In this document: positions 1 through 6,960 of the stretch, piece by piece
Layout: each line of letters opens with the position of its first letter
Numbering within the stretch: the stretch's first letter is position 1
NCBI GenBank assembly: GCA_018335875.1
Contig: JAGXRN010000012.1
Location: 1 to 58,883, forward strand
DNA length: 58,883 nt
DNA from: Dethiobacter sp.
GTDB lineage: Bacteria; Bacillota; Dethiobacteria; Dethiobacterales; Dethiobacteraceae
Direction of reading: 5' to 3'
Notes under the pieces: generated by a model
Told to the model about the DNA's origin: nothing
The model's input: only the letters and a program-made list of their open reading frames with translations
Database searches by the model: none
Program-made: the position numbers and the translations under genes

Positions 1-149
1 ATCAGTGTAATATCAGCTTCATAATCAGCTAAAGCTTTTGCATCCTTAATATTGTCTTTATTTATCAGAATGTCAGTACCTTCATAGCAATATATAGACT
101 GCCCGGTTTCTTTACGGTTATATTTAGAAAAGCCGCATCTTTTTGCCAT
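1..149 (-). CDS. Fic-family toxin, N-terminal part (cut by window edge)
   Basis: Only the first 49 codons lie in the window, so the catalytic HPFxxGNGR motif cannot be seen. The start ATG is at 147-149, just after the stop of the small gene before it. The readable N-terminus (MAKRCGFSKYN, then YCYEGTDILINK and ADYEADITL) matches the usual opening of Fic/DOC proteins, where a Y-C-Y-x-G-T-D/N-x-L-x-N-K stretch precedes the Fic fold. Fic enzymes AMPylate target proteins. The assignment rests on this opening plus the VbhA-like gene directly upstream, which fits a VbhA/VbhT-type toxin-antitoxin pair. Confidence 0.7.
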   Translation of the reverse strand, partial: MAKRCGFSKYNRKETGQSIYCYEGTDILINKDNIKDAKALADYEADITL

Positions 150-151
150 TG

Positions 152-346
152 CTATCTACCAAATCCAGGTGCATGCTTTTCCTTTACTTTATCAACAGCC
201 TCCCTGCTGCTGATTTTGTCTTCAAGATACTGTTTGCCAACTGCCTGGGCATGCTTACTAGGCTTTAGATTTTCAAACGCCAGTGATGCGCCCACACTTT
301 CAATTACTCTTTTTGTTTTCGTGTTAATTGACGCCCTATTTTTCAT
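152..346 (-). CDS. VbhA-like antitoxin of the Fic system
   Basis: A small 64-residue protein. I chose the ATG at 346 because AGAGGTGA sits about 5 nt upstream; the open frame runs back to a GTG at 355. The C-terminal half (YLEDKISSREAVDKVKEKH) resembles the antitoxin VbhA family, whose inhibitory helix blocks the ATP site of the partner Fic protein. The stop is 2 nt before the Fic start, so the two are translated from one message with the antitoxin first. A sigma-A-like promoter lies at 366-395. The inhibitory (S/T)xxxE(G/N) motif is not obvious, so the family call is moderate. Confidence 0.6.
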   Translation of the reverse strand: MKNRASINTKTKRVIESVGASLAFENLKPSKHAQAVGKQYLEDKISSREAVDKVKEKHAPGFGR

Positions 347-365
347 AATTCTCACCTCTACCTGT

Positions 366-395
366 ATTATACCTCAACTATGACTTAAAAGACAA
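366..395 (-). promoter_or_regulatory. Promoter of the VbhA/Fic operon
   Basis: On the minus strand TTGTCT (390-395) and TATAAT (366-371) are separated by 18 nt, 20 nt upstream of the antitoxin ATG. This is a good sigma-A match by eye. Confidence 0.5.
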
Positions 396-452
396 TGAGG
401 CTCCATAGTGCTTTACGAAGCTCCGGTCCCAATAATTTCAGGTTACAATCTT

Positions 453-922
453 TTACGATTTGACTTTTTCAAACTTACGAATTGTTCTGATTCGTTCTAC
501 CCCGTTTTTATCAGTAAATGACTCTGAATGAAATTTAAAAACAACTTCGCCATCAGGATGAAAATCTTGTAGCATCTTATCTCTATCCTTTATCCACTGA
601 ATTGCAAGCATATTGTCTACTGATGGTGGTTGCTTGCCCAACAATAAAGTAAGCCCGCGCCCATACTATCCTTTTTTTCAAATCCCAATGCCTTTTCCCT
701 GATTTGCCGGGCTTTTTCTTTGTTAACTTTATACTCCCCCCTTCTAAGCTTTTCGCTGGCAAAGGCTTCAGCCGCAGTCTCGTCAGGGTATTGAGTCGTT
801 CTGCTATTTCTAAAAGTGGCCTGAGGAATTAACCCCCAGTCTTCCCAATTTTTTAAGGTGTTGGGGGAATTGATTTCGATTCCCCACTGCGCTAATTTTT
901 TTATGACCTCGCTCTTTAGCAT
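453..922 (-). pseudogene. Frameshifted MerR/excisionase-like HTH protein
   Basis: The first part (ATG at 922 with AGGAGAGGTG upstream) reads MLKSEVIKKLAQWGI, then PNTLKNWEDWGLIPQ, a winged-helix pattern like MerR or excisionase proteins; it stops at 617. The second part continues in another frame to 453 (LLLGKQPPSVDNMLAIQWIK...). Adding one base near 664-668 would join them as KKDSYGRGLTLLLGKQPPS, so I treat this as one gene of about 155 codons broken by a 1-nt deletion. The alternative is two overlapping genes (617-922 and 453-644). The function is DNA binding of unknown target. Confidence 0.4.
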
Positions 923-1108
923 ATGCACCTCTCCTCTTAGACTGTAACAGACCGGCCATCGCATTTTGTGCTTCTGCTTACCTATCCAAATTTTGGTTAT
1001 CTCCGGCTTTATGGCTTTATCGTTTGCTGATATTTTCGGAACAACAAGGGCTACTCTACTCAGCGTTCCGAATTTATTACCGTTTGTAATCATATTCGCT
1101 TTTTTCCT

Positions 1109-1297
1109 TTACCTCATAAGATCTTCCAGACTTACCGGTTTCAGAGGGAAGTTTGCTGCGAGGCAAGCTTCTTCTTCTGTGAAGATAATTGATAATATTT
1201 CATAAATGTGTAAATCTTCGGGTAATCCTATGGGGTTTTTATCCAAACGTTCTCTCAGACATCTCAAAACATCACTTCTGCCGGCCAAGTGGCCCAT
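1109..1297 (-). pseudogene. N-terminal remnant of a 4Fe-4S binding protein
   Basis: 62 codons beginning MGHLAGRSDVL, then LRERLDKNPIGLPEDLHIYE and ILSIIFTEEEACLAANFPLK, ending at a TAA. This matches the N-terminal helical segment that precedes the ferredoxin part of a widespread anaerobe family of 4Fe-4S proteins. No CxxCxxC motif follows, so the gene has lost its iron-sulfur part. It stops 16 nt before the open frame of the next relic, which indicates a deletion or insertion junction. Confidence 0.4.
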
Positions 1298-1389
1298 TAG
1301 GCTTCCCTCCACTCTTTTTTTGTTTTACAGAAACTGATGTACCCACTATATATTGTGGTTTATAAATCTTTACTAATCCACTCTATTTT

Positions 1390-1582
1390 TCAGTATTAAC
1401 AATTTTATCATATGTTGTAGGTTCCACAATAACAGCATCTGTATAAGCCAAGCTTTGTTATGACTACATCACGGACATTGAAAACCATTTGGCCATCGTA
1501 TGCTGAAAATATAATCCCTGCAGGCTTCTTCCGTATTAAATTGTTTTTCAAACTGTTCTAATGTCATCGGATATTCTCTCAT
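1390..1582 (-). pseudogene. Remnant of an IS1595/ISXO2-type transposase N-terminus
   Basis: Reading from an ATG at 1582 gives MREYPMTLEQFEKQF, then CRDYIFSIRWPNGFQCP, a stop codon, then CSHNKAW. This is collinear with the zinc-ribbon start of the fuller element at 2.6-3.6 kb (MKEYPMTFREF..., CRDYLYQLRFSNGFVCPKCS). The second cysteine codon region holds the stop, and the catalytic DDE domain is absent. Just outside, at about 1612-1620, CAGTCAAGTG matches the inner part of the terminal repeat of the other element, so one end of the old element is still visible. Confidence 0.65.
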
Positions 1583-2088
1583 ACCTATCTACTACATCTA
1601 GTATGCACATCAGTCAAGTGCATACCCAGGGATAGCAATTTGATAGGTTGTATCTAATATGTGCAGTCCTATAATTATGTAAATAAATCCCAACCTTCTT
1701 AGCAAGGTGGATTAATAAATATACTCAGCCTACTTATCACGATCTGCAGAAGAGGTAGGCAATTGTATGTCCACAACAGCTGCGGGTGCGGGCTGGTATG
1801 TTCTAAGATTAGGGGCAAAAGAAGTACAGATGATACTTTGAGTTAATAAAAAGACCCGGCCGAAAAGTGGCCGGGCTCAGCTCTTGTCTGCGATAAATCC
1901 TCTGGTAAATCTGTCTTTCATTGTGTCTCAGCTTCGACGGTTACAGCGGTAAAAGTTCTCATTCATATGAATCGTCCGGACGCATTCCCTATCTGTACCT
2001 CTAACAAGATTATATAAGCAACTAAGATAATATTCTTACTCAATGCATATCAATAATGAAACATTAAGTATAAAGACATTCTCGACAA
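1583..2088. other. Intergenic relic region
   Basis: Five hundred bases without a full gene. It contains the decayed transposon end (about 1612-1630), a terminator hairpin at 1855-1875, and a 14-codon minus-strand frame at 1877-1921 (MKDRFTRGFIADKS). That frame resembles the opening of small clostridial membrane proteins that continue with a hydrophobic stretch. I see nothing else coding. Confidence 0.4.
1846..1875 (-). terminator. Rho-independent terminator (minus strand)
   Basis: Arms CCCGGCC (1855-1861) and GGCCGGG (1869-1875) with a 7-nt loop. On the minus strand the stem is followed by TCTTTTTATT, so it ends leftward transcription. Confidence 0.7.
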
Positions 2089-2430
2089 TCATAAATTATT
2101 TTTTTTACCAACTTTTTCTTTAATATTCATAATTATTAAATATAATAAAACTGCTAAAGAAAGGTATAGCAGTACTGTAAAAACCGTAGTAGAAAGAACT
2201 TGAAATTTATATGATTCATGTAAGATGAAATAGGAATTTAGCAAAGCAAAACTGTTATATAATACGCCAATAAAAGCCAAAACATAAATAAAATTACGTT
2301 TTAAAATTCGTAAGTTTACATAAAATGTTATAAAGCCTAATAGTAATCCTATTATCAATAAAATAGGAATAAATCTAAAAATAGATAAAATAATTGCAAT
2401 AATAGGTAATAAAACTGAATATTTAAACAT
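2089..2430 (-). CDS. Small four-helix membrane protein of unknown function
   Basis: 113 residues, very AT-rich compared with the later chromosome. Hydrophobic segments fall at about residues 5-22, 23-40, 50-70 and 80-102, followed by a basic tail (NIKEKVGKKNNL). A GAGGAGTG site lies about 10 nt before the ATG. I do not recognise the family. The base composition differs from the housekeeping genes to the right, consistent with transferred DNA in this accessory stretch. Confidence 0.5.
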   Translation of the reverse strand: MFKYSVLLPIIAIILSIFRFIPILLIIGLLLGFITFYVNLRILKRNFIYVLAFIGVLYNSFALLNSYFILHESYKFQVLSTTVFTVLLYLSLAVLLYLIIMNIKEKVGKKNNL

Positions 2431-2616
2431 GAATAAACACTCCTCTATTATTTATTTATGGTGAGCCTTTTATATAAAGTTTTACATTCTGCAGGCAAAA
2501 GAAAGTGCATCACTCCAATGTTGAGATTTTTTTAGTGCTAAACCCCCAAAAATATCATGCAAGAAAGTCAATTGAATCTGTCTCCTTATATATTTAAAAG
2601 GTAGATCTTATTTAAG

Positions 2617-3620
2617 TACCTGCCTATCCACTTGACTAAGGGAACACTATATCTTGTGGTCGGTCAACTCCTCGTAAGTGATCGTTTTTGTTTGCATAGC
2701 AGATTCCAAGACTCTGTAAAACAACAACCCTCTCTGTGCTGATTTTCTTCTGTTAAAACGGAAAACATACTCATCAAGATACGATTGCAGGTGTTGAGAT
2801 TCGACTGCACCATGAAGTGTGCCAAGCAACCAACGTTTTAGAAGCGAGGCAATCAGATGTATATGAGGCAGTAATTCTTCTTGGTTCAGAGTTGTCTTTT
2901 GAACATGGATTTTTCGCGAAAAGCCTTTCTTTTCGATTCCGTTATAACCACTCCAACCGTCCGTGATGAGGGTACTTTCTGTTTCGATGTTTTCGATGAT
3001 AAACGGATGTATAGAATCAGATGAAGCATCGGAGATTATACCCATACGACAACGCCCGAGTTTCTTTCCGTTAAGCTCTGCCGCAATGATAACTAACACC
3101 TTGTTTTCCGCACCACGTCCGCGTTTACCTGTGGCTACACCGCCGATTAATGTTTCGTCAATTTCTACTGTACCCGACAATTTGCTTCGATTTGGATTTA
3201 CTAACGCCTTGCGAATTTTGTGCAGCCAAGTCCAAGAAGTTTGATAGCTTTTCAACCCTAAAACTTGTTGTAAACCGAGTGCACTCGCTCCAGTTTTCAT
3301 GGTCGATAACCACCATATGCCTATAAACCAATCCATCAGTGGCTTTCGGGTATCTTGAAATATCGTTCCGGCAATAACAATTTACAGAAGTCTGACGACC
3401 ACATTTTGCACACTCAAACAACAACTCACCGATTTTCCAGTGTTTGTCGTGACTGCATTTGGGGCATACAAAACCATTAGAGAATCGCAACTGATATAGA
3501 TAGTCACGACAATGTTGTTCATCGGGGAACCTCTTAATAAATTCTCGAAAAGTCATAGGATATTCTTTCATACTATCAGTACAACATATAGTGTTACCTT
3601 AGTCAAGTGGATAGGCGGTA
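2617..3620. mobile_element. IS1595-type insertion sequence with frameshifted transposase
   Basis: An element of about 1 kb bounded by near-perfect inverted repeats. The left end reads GCCTATCCACTTGACTAAGG (2622-2641) followed by AACACTATAT. The right end gives the same on the other strand, except for one changed base (GGTAAC instead of GGGAAC) and a 1-nt indel at the outer edge. Only the frameshifted transposase lies inside. I could not identify a convincing 8-bp target duplication next to the ends. Confidence 0.8.
2647..3571 (-). pseudogene. IS1595/ISXO2 transposase, broken by a frameshift
   Basis: The N-terminal frame (3571 to about 3380) carries a zinc ribbon (CPKCS and CAKCGRQTSV). The C-terminal frame (ending at 2647) carries the ISXO2-like DDE domain: VEIDETLIGG for the first acid, ITDGWSGY for the second, and a conserved RFNRRKS tail. 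They join if one extra T near 3378-3382 is removed, giving TSVNC-IAGTIFQDTRKPLM. The protein would be about 305 residues, the normal size. The insertion falls in a short T-rich stretch. I treat it as inactive, but a sequencing error or frameshifting cannot be ruled out. Confidence 0.75.
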
Positions 3621-3692
3621 TAACACTAGGTTAGTAAAATGACAAAAAAAATAGATCCCCGTTGATTATGTAATGAAAACCCACCTGTTGTG

Positions 3693-3721
3693 TTGACATC
3701 GTGCATACACTGGGCTACAAT
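3693..3721 (+). promoter_or_regulatory. Promoter of dinJ-yafQ
   Basis: A perfect -35 TTGACA (3693-3698) and TACAAT (3716-3721) with 17-nt spacing, 22 nt before the antitoxin start. AGGAGGTG (3731-3738) is the ribosome site. Confidence 0.7.
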
Positions 3722-3743
3722 AGGATTGCAAGGAGGTGAACTT

Positions 3744-4028
3744 ATGGCAAAGACGGCAAACATCAACATTCGAATTGACCCGGAAACTAAAGCGGGAGCA
3801 GAGCAGCTTTTTGCCAAGTTCGGTATTACCTTGACCGATGCAGTAAACATTTTCCTGCGTCAGTCTCTGATGGTTGGCGGCCTACCTTTTGAGATGAAGC
3901 AACCCAACTATAACGCTGAAACAGAAGCAGCTATGCAGGAAGCAAGAGACATTGCCAGTGGGAAAATCCCGGCGAAATCTTACGCTTCTGCTAGAGAACT
4001 ATTTCAGGAGCTTGACCACGAATGTTGA
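3744..4028 (+). CDS. dinJ: RelB/DinJ-family antitoxin
   Basis: 94 residues. The start at 3744 is set by AGGAGGTG 5 nt upstream. The N-terminus (NINIRIDPETKAGAEQLFAK, then GITLTDAVNIFLRQS) is the ribbon-helix-helix DNA-binding fold typical of DinJ, with VGGLPFEMK following as in the family. The rest is the linker that wraps the toxin. It overlaps the toxin gene by 7 nt, so translation is coupled. DinJ proteins neutralise YafQ and repress their own promoter, which lies immediately upstream. Confidence 0.9.
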   Translation: MAKTANINIRIDPETKAGAEQLFAKFGITLTDAVNIFLRQSLMVGGLPFEMKQPNYNAETEAAMQEARDIASGKIPAKSYASARELFQELDHEC

Positions 4029-4300
4029 CACTAAAAACGACCACACAATCCCGCAAGGACTATAAGCTGATGAAAAAGCGTGGCTATAATATGGGTTTGC
4101 TTCAAGAAGTTTTGCAAACACTTTTGGAAGAAAAGCCGCTTGCTGAAAAACATCGGGACCATGCTCTTGTTGGGAACTATACCGGCTTTCGGGAGTGCCA
4201 TATTCTCCCGGATTGGCTGTTAATGTATCAGATTGAAAGCGAAACACTCATCCTTGTTGCATCCCGTACCGGAACACACTCCGATTTGTTTGAAAAATAA
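4022..4300 (+). CDS. yafQ: YafQ-family mRNA interferase toxin
   Basis: 92 residues, the usual YafQ length. YafQ is a ribosome-associated RNase of the RelE fold that cuts mRNA during translation. Family landmarks are all visible: the basic start RKDYKLMKKRGYNM, the EKHRDHALVGNY segment, the catalytic set in RECHILPDWLLMY (His, Asp, Trp) and the C-terminal His in TGTHSDLF. No key residue is missing, so it looks active. A decayed copy of its beginning lies at 5688-5744. Confidence 0.92.
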   Translation: MLTLKTTTQSRKDYKLMKKRGYNMGLLQEVLQTLLEEKPLAEKHRDHALVGNYTGFRECHILPDWLLMYQIESETLILVASRTGTHSDLFEK

Positions 4301-4365
4301 AACCACCACAAAATGCACTGATTTTCGGGCCTTGTGTGGTGATTTTCTGACAAAAACTTGACCAT

Positions 4366-4392
4366 GGAATACAAAAATATATAGTGTCATAT
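4366..4392 (+). repeat. 27-bp direct repeat, copy 1
   Basis: GGAATACAAAAATATATAGT followed by GTCATAT, identical at 6890-6916. The ATATAGTGT core resembles the inner end of the IS1595 terminal repeat (ACATATAGTGTTACC), so it may be a relic of a related element's end. Confidence 0.7.
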
Positions 4393-4519
4393 AGTACCGC
4401 CAAGCATTGGGAGCAGTAGTTCGAAGGTGATGAATCCGTTTAAATCCGGGGGTTTGTGGGACATGCTATCACATAGTATCATGCCCTTCCCATTCCTCAA
4501 AATCAAGCGATCTCTGACT

Positions 4520-4549
4520 GTGCCGGTTCGGGTCCGGCCTTCGGCACCA
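4520..4549 (+). other. tRNA-Leu 3'-end fragment (possible attachment site)
   Basis: The T-stem/loop GCCGG-TTCGGGT-CCGGC is followed by CTTCGGC, A and CCA, exactly the 3' end of many Firmicute tRNA-Leu genes. The matching 5' acceptor GCCGAAG, the D arm and the anticodon arm are not found in the 150 nt upstream, so it is not a working tRNA gene. Such 3' halves are left where an integrase used the tRNA as attachment site, or by rearrangement. Confidence 0.65.
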
Positions 4550-4561
4550 CCTTAATAACAC

Positions 4562-4595
4562 AATAACCACGGTACACAATGCCTTGGTTATTTTT
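4562..4595 (+). terminator. Terminator behind the tRNA fragment
   Basis: AATAACCA...TGGTTATT stem with an inner GG/CC, followed by TTTTT. Its position 12 nt after the CCA suggests it is the original terminator of the tRNA. Confidence 0.65.
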
Positions 4596-4673
4596 ATGTC
4601 AATATACCCCATTCGAGTATATCTTTGTTACGACTTAGAGATAGATAAAATGAATAGTTGGGTCACAAGTTCT

Positions 4674-5036
4674 CTATGTCGGTGTTTTGACTTTTATGCG
4701 AATTCTTTTAGCCCTGTTTCTATCTACTTCATCAATAATGATAGTTGCCCCTGATAAATCGATAGTATCTCCTTTACTGGGAATATATCCGAGCAAACGA
4801 AAGAGTAAGCGGCCGAGGGTATCGCGTTTTTCCTCAGGCAGGTCTAGCCCGGTAAGCTGGTTAATTTCAGTAATCTTTGTTTTGGCACTGACTAAGAACT
4901 CTCCTTTTCCAATTTCCTCGACTAGCGGTGTGATATCGTCATATTCATCACTTATAGTTCCGACAACAGTCTCGACCACGTCCTCCAGAAAAGCCAAGCC
5001 GGCCGTACCGCCGTATTCATCTAATTTTTTTATTCA
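4674..5036 (-). pseudogene. C-terminal fragment of a CorC/HlyC-type (DUF21-CBS) membrane transporter
   Basis: The open part begins after a stop near 5037 and reads KKLDEYGGTAGLAFLEDVVE, the usual sequence of the second CBS domain. It goes on to the CorC_HlyC transporter-associated domain (FLVSAKTKITEINQLTGLDL, LGRLLFRLLGYIP, DLSGATIIIDEV). The DUF21 membrane part and the first CBS domain are missing. Its first 20 nt overlap the end of the DUF2062 gene in another frame, so a deletion has fused two genes. Not expected to function. Confidence 0.75.
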
Positions 5037-5511
5037 ATATAAAGGTGACAAAAAAATAGAAAGCTATGCCAAAAATTGTCGCATTTACAGCTGCACCCAG
5101 CAGGAAAGTAGAGCCAAAAAACTCTAAAAAGCTAAAAATCTTGTCGTTGACATTGCCAAGTTTTAACATAATAGAATACTGGTGGATTATAAATTCAAGG
5201 AGGTTTTCTTTACCTGTAACCGGAGTCAGGATTAACCCTCCAATGACTAAGTTCAGAGTATACATTAAGGGGATTAACGGTCCGGTCATAAGGCTGGTTA
5301 CAGTTGCACTAGCACGGTTGGCCCTGAAAAGCACTGCCAGTAAAAAGGCAAAAATAAATCCAATACCTAAGGTAGGAATAAAGTTAATGCCTATTCCAAA
5401 GGCGCACCCCAACGCAACTTTGTACGGTTTATCTTTTATAATCTGTTTTTCGATAGTATCGTGAAATCGTTTTTTAATGTTATCCCCTCTTGAAAAACGC
5501 TTTTTTGTCAA
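5017..5511 (-). CDS. DUF2062 membrane protein
   Basis: 164 residues. After a basic N-terminus (MTKKRFSRGDNIKKRFHDTI) come the DUF2062 hallmarks: ALGCAFGIGINFIPTLGIGF, then a helix, then TSLMTGPLIPLMYTLNLVIG, with two further hydrophobic segments near residues 118-160. DUF2062 proteins are small inner-membrane proteins of unknown role, sometimes next to glycosyltransferases. The C-terminus (NKKIR) runs into the CorC fragment, so the last residues may be altered by the junction. Confidence 0.75.
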   Translation of the reverse strand: MTKKRFSRGDNIKKRFHDTIEKQIIKDKPYKVALGCAFGIGINFIPTLGIGFIFAFLLAVLFRANRASATVTSLMTGPLIPLMYTLNLVIGGLILTPVTGKENLLEFIIHQYSIMLKLGNVNDKIFSFLEFFGSTFLLGAAVNATIFGIAFYFFVTFILNKKIR

Positions 5512-5981
5512 GTCAGTGCTTACCCCCTCTGGTGTAGTAGCGCGGCGATGGCAACCATATAGCCGTGCCTTTTTCTATGCAATTATAACATAAGCTTCAG
5601 CACGAGTAACCATAGCAAATAGAATTCGTGTTTGATTTGTGAATCCCCTTGACGTCATCATTTTATAGAATGCGATTTTGATCACGAATGTTGACATTGA
5701 AAACTACCACACAATTCCGCAGGGACTATAATTTGATGAAATAATGTTTAGTCCAACTATATCCCCGGACTCATAAAAACGGTGCATTTGCCCCCTGGAA
5801 GTTCCTTTACGTCCTTTTGATATGGGGACCTGGCCAGGGTATCGAATAGATTCATGTAGGGTTTATTAGCGACGGCCATAAAATGTGCCGATGCTCCTCG
5901 TTCATAGTGACATTTTATCAAGAGATAGGTAACATTATAACAGTTTAAACACAAAGTAAGCAGTGAGCAAACAGTAACGTT
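5512..5981. other. Intergenic region with relic DNA
   Basis: Apart from the yafQ relic (5688-5744), about 470 nt hold no gene I can support. A minus-strand open frame at 5757-6071 overlaps the promoter and start of the next toxin-antitoxin pair, resembles no family I know and has no clear ribosome site. Confidence 0.4.
5688..5744 (+). pseudogene. Remnant of a second yafQ start
   Basis: The stretch from CACGAATGTTGACATTGAAA onwards repeats the dinJ/yafQ junction at 4016-4075, with several substitutions. It codes MLTLKTTTQFRRDYNLMK and then a TAA, against MLTLKTTTQSRKDYKLMKKR in the intact toxin. No dinJ-like frame precedes it. It is the trace of a lost second copy of the module. Confidence 0.7.
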
Positions 5982-6010
5982 TTGACTCTTGAGCGTCATA
6001 ATGCTATAAT
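5982..6010 (+). promoter_or_regulatory. Promoter of the RHH/RelE module
   Basis: TTGACT (5982-5987) and TATAAT (6005-6010), 17-nt spacing, 23 nt before the antitoxin ATG. Confidence 0.65.
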
Positions 6011-6033
6011 GGATGCCAAGAGGTGATTTCTTA

Positions 6034-6267
6034 ATGAGTGAAGCCACCAAGCGTTCCACAGTGTATTTCAAGCAGGAAATCTACAGCGCTTTGCGAATGA
6101 AAGCGGCTGTGACGAACCGCTCTTTATCAGATCTGGTAAATGAGGCTGTACGACATACCCTCCGTGAGGACCAGGAGGATTTGGACGCTTTCGAAGAGCG
6201 GGTTGCCGAGCCGACCATAAGTTACGAAGTGCTGCTTAAGAAACTCAAAGCCGATGGCAAGCTTTGA
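6034..6267 (+). CDS. Ribbon-helix-helix antitoxin
   Basis: 77 residues. The ATG at 6034 has AGAGGTGAT upstream. The N-terminal KRSTVYFKQEIYSALRMKAA, then RSLSDLVNEAVR, is a CopG/Arc-like ribbon-helix-helix domain (residues 6-45). The acidic second half (EDQEDLDAFEERVAEPTISY) is the toxin-binding part. It overlaps the toxin gene by 14 nt. It should repress the promoter just upstream and neutralise the RelE-like partner. Confidence 0.85.
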   Translation: MSEATKRSTVYFKQEIYSALRMKAAVTNRSLSDLVNEAVRHTLREDQEDLDAFEERVAEPTISYEVLLKKLKADGKL

Positions 6268-6517
6268 GATTCGCTTTAAAGAGTCCGTGGCCAAGGATCT
6301 CCGGGACTTGCCGAATAAAGATGTCAAAAGAATCCTTGAGCGTATTGAAGTGTTGCGTAACGACCCGCGACCTGCCGGTTGCGAGAAACTCTCGTCTCTA
6401 GAGCGATACCGTGTGCGTCAAGGGGTTTATCGGATAATTTATGAGATCCGGGAAAATGAGCTTGTCGTTATTGTGGTCAAGGTCGGTCACAGGCGGGAAG
6501 TTTATAAACGGAGCTAA
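6254..6517 (+). CDS. RelE/ParE-family toxin
   Basis: 87 residues with the RelE/ParE fold: FEIRFKESVAKDLRDLPNKD, helix KRILERIEVLRNDPRPAG, then the strands KLSSLERYRVRQGVYRIIYE and ELVVIVVKVGHRREVYKR. The closing VGHRREVY motif is typical of the RelE group of ribosome-dependent mRNA interferases, though distinguishing RelE from ParE (gyrase poison) needs an alignment. Partner is the overlapping antitoxin. Confidence 0.85.
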   Translation: MASFEIRFKESVAKDLRDLPNKDVKRILERIEVLRNDPRPAGCEKLSSLERYRVRQGVYRIIYEIRENELVVIVVKVGHRREVYKRS

Positions 6518-6670
6518 CTCCGGCCGCCAGGTCTTGCTCTGATATGGTATTATCCGGTTGATTGATTTCTTAAAGCGTGGCCGCCTTATGTATTTTGCAA
6601 TCTACTGTTATGTAGTGGCTTTTCTTGTGTTTCGTTTTATACTGGAGGTGCCGACAACTATTTAAACCTG

Positions 6671-6710
6671 AAAAGCTACGCTGGAAAATTCTCAGCATAG
6701 CTTTTCTTTT
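6671..6710 (+). terminator. Terminator after the toxin-antitoxin pair
   Basis: AAAAGCTACGCTGG...CAGCATAGCTTTT stem with 8-nt loop and trailing TCTTTT, about 155 nt beyond the toxin stop. Confidence 0.6.
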
Positions 6711-6722
6711 GCCATATTATCT

Positions 6723-6880
6723 TTACAATATGCTTATGAACTGATTAATTAAAAAGAAATAAATTAGCAACCCTGTTATGTCTTTGATTGTGGTAATAAT
6801 CGGATCAGAACCAGCTGCCTGATCAAGGCCAAGCTTGACAAGGACCCAGGGAATAAAAAAACCAAGGCGGACGCAAGTGT
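6723..6880 (-). pseudogene. C-terminal fragment of an MgtE magnesium transporter
   Basis: About 50 codons reading [20 protein letters not shown], then [20 protein letters not shown], which is the last two transmembrane helices of MgtE with its conserved D-P-A/x-x-x-D-P-x-x-x-T-T-x-x-D motif. The start of the gene is missing. The 27-bp repeat at 6890-6916 sits right at the break, pointing to a recombination junction. Confidence 0.7.
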
Positions 6881-6889
6881 ACCTGACAC

Positions 6890-6916
6890 GGAATACAAAA
6901 ATATATAGTGTCATAT
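6890..6916 (+). repeat. 27-bp direct repeat, copy 2
   Basis: Identical to 4366-4392. The pair flanks a 2.5-kb segment made of gene fragments and a toxin-antitoxin module. Confidence 0.7.
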
Positions 6917-6960
6917 GGCGTTATAATAAGCTTCTTTTGACAAGTTTATGGTTTTGAAGG

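Noticed and set aside
3370..3390. Programmed frameshift in the IS1595 transposase
   Set aside because: There is no A-rich slippery heptamer or following pseudoknot, and IS1595 members normally use one frame. Treated as a mutation.
4380..4550. Complete tRNA-Leu gene
   Set aside because: The 5' acceptor strand, D arm and anticodon arm could not be found; only the 3' end is present.
5757..6071. 104-codon minus-strand open frame
   Set aside because: It covers the promoter and first codons of the RHH/RelE pair, has no ribosome site or family resemblance, and the plus-strand genes are clear.
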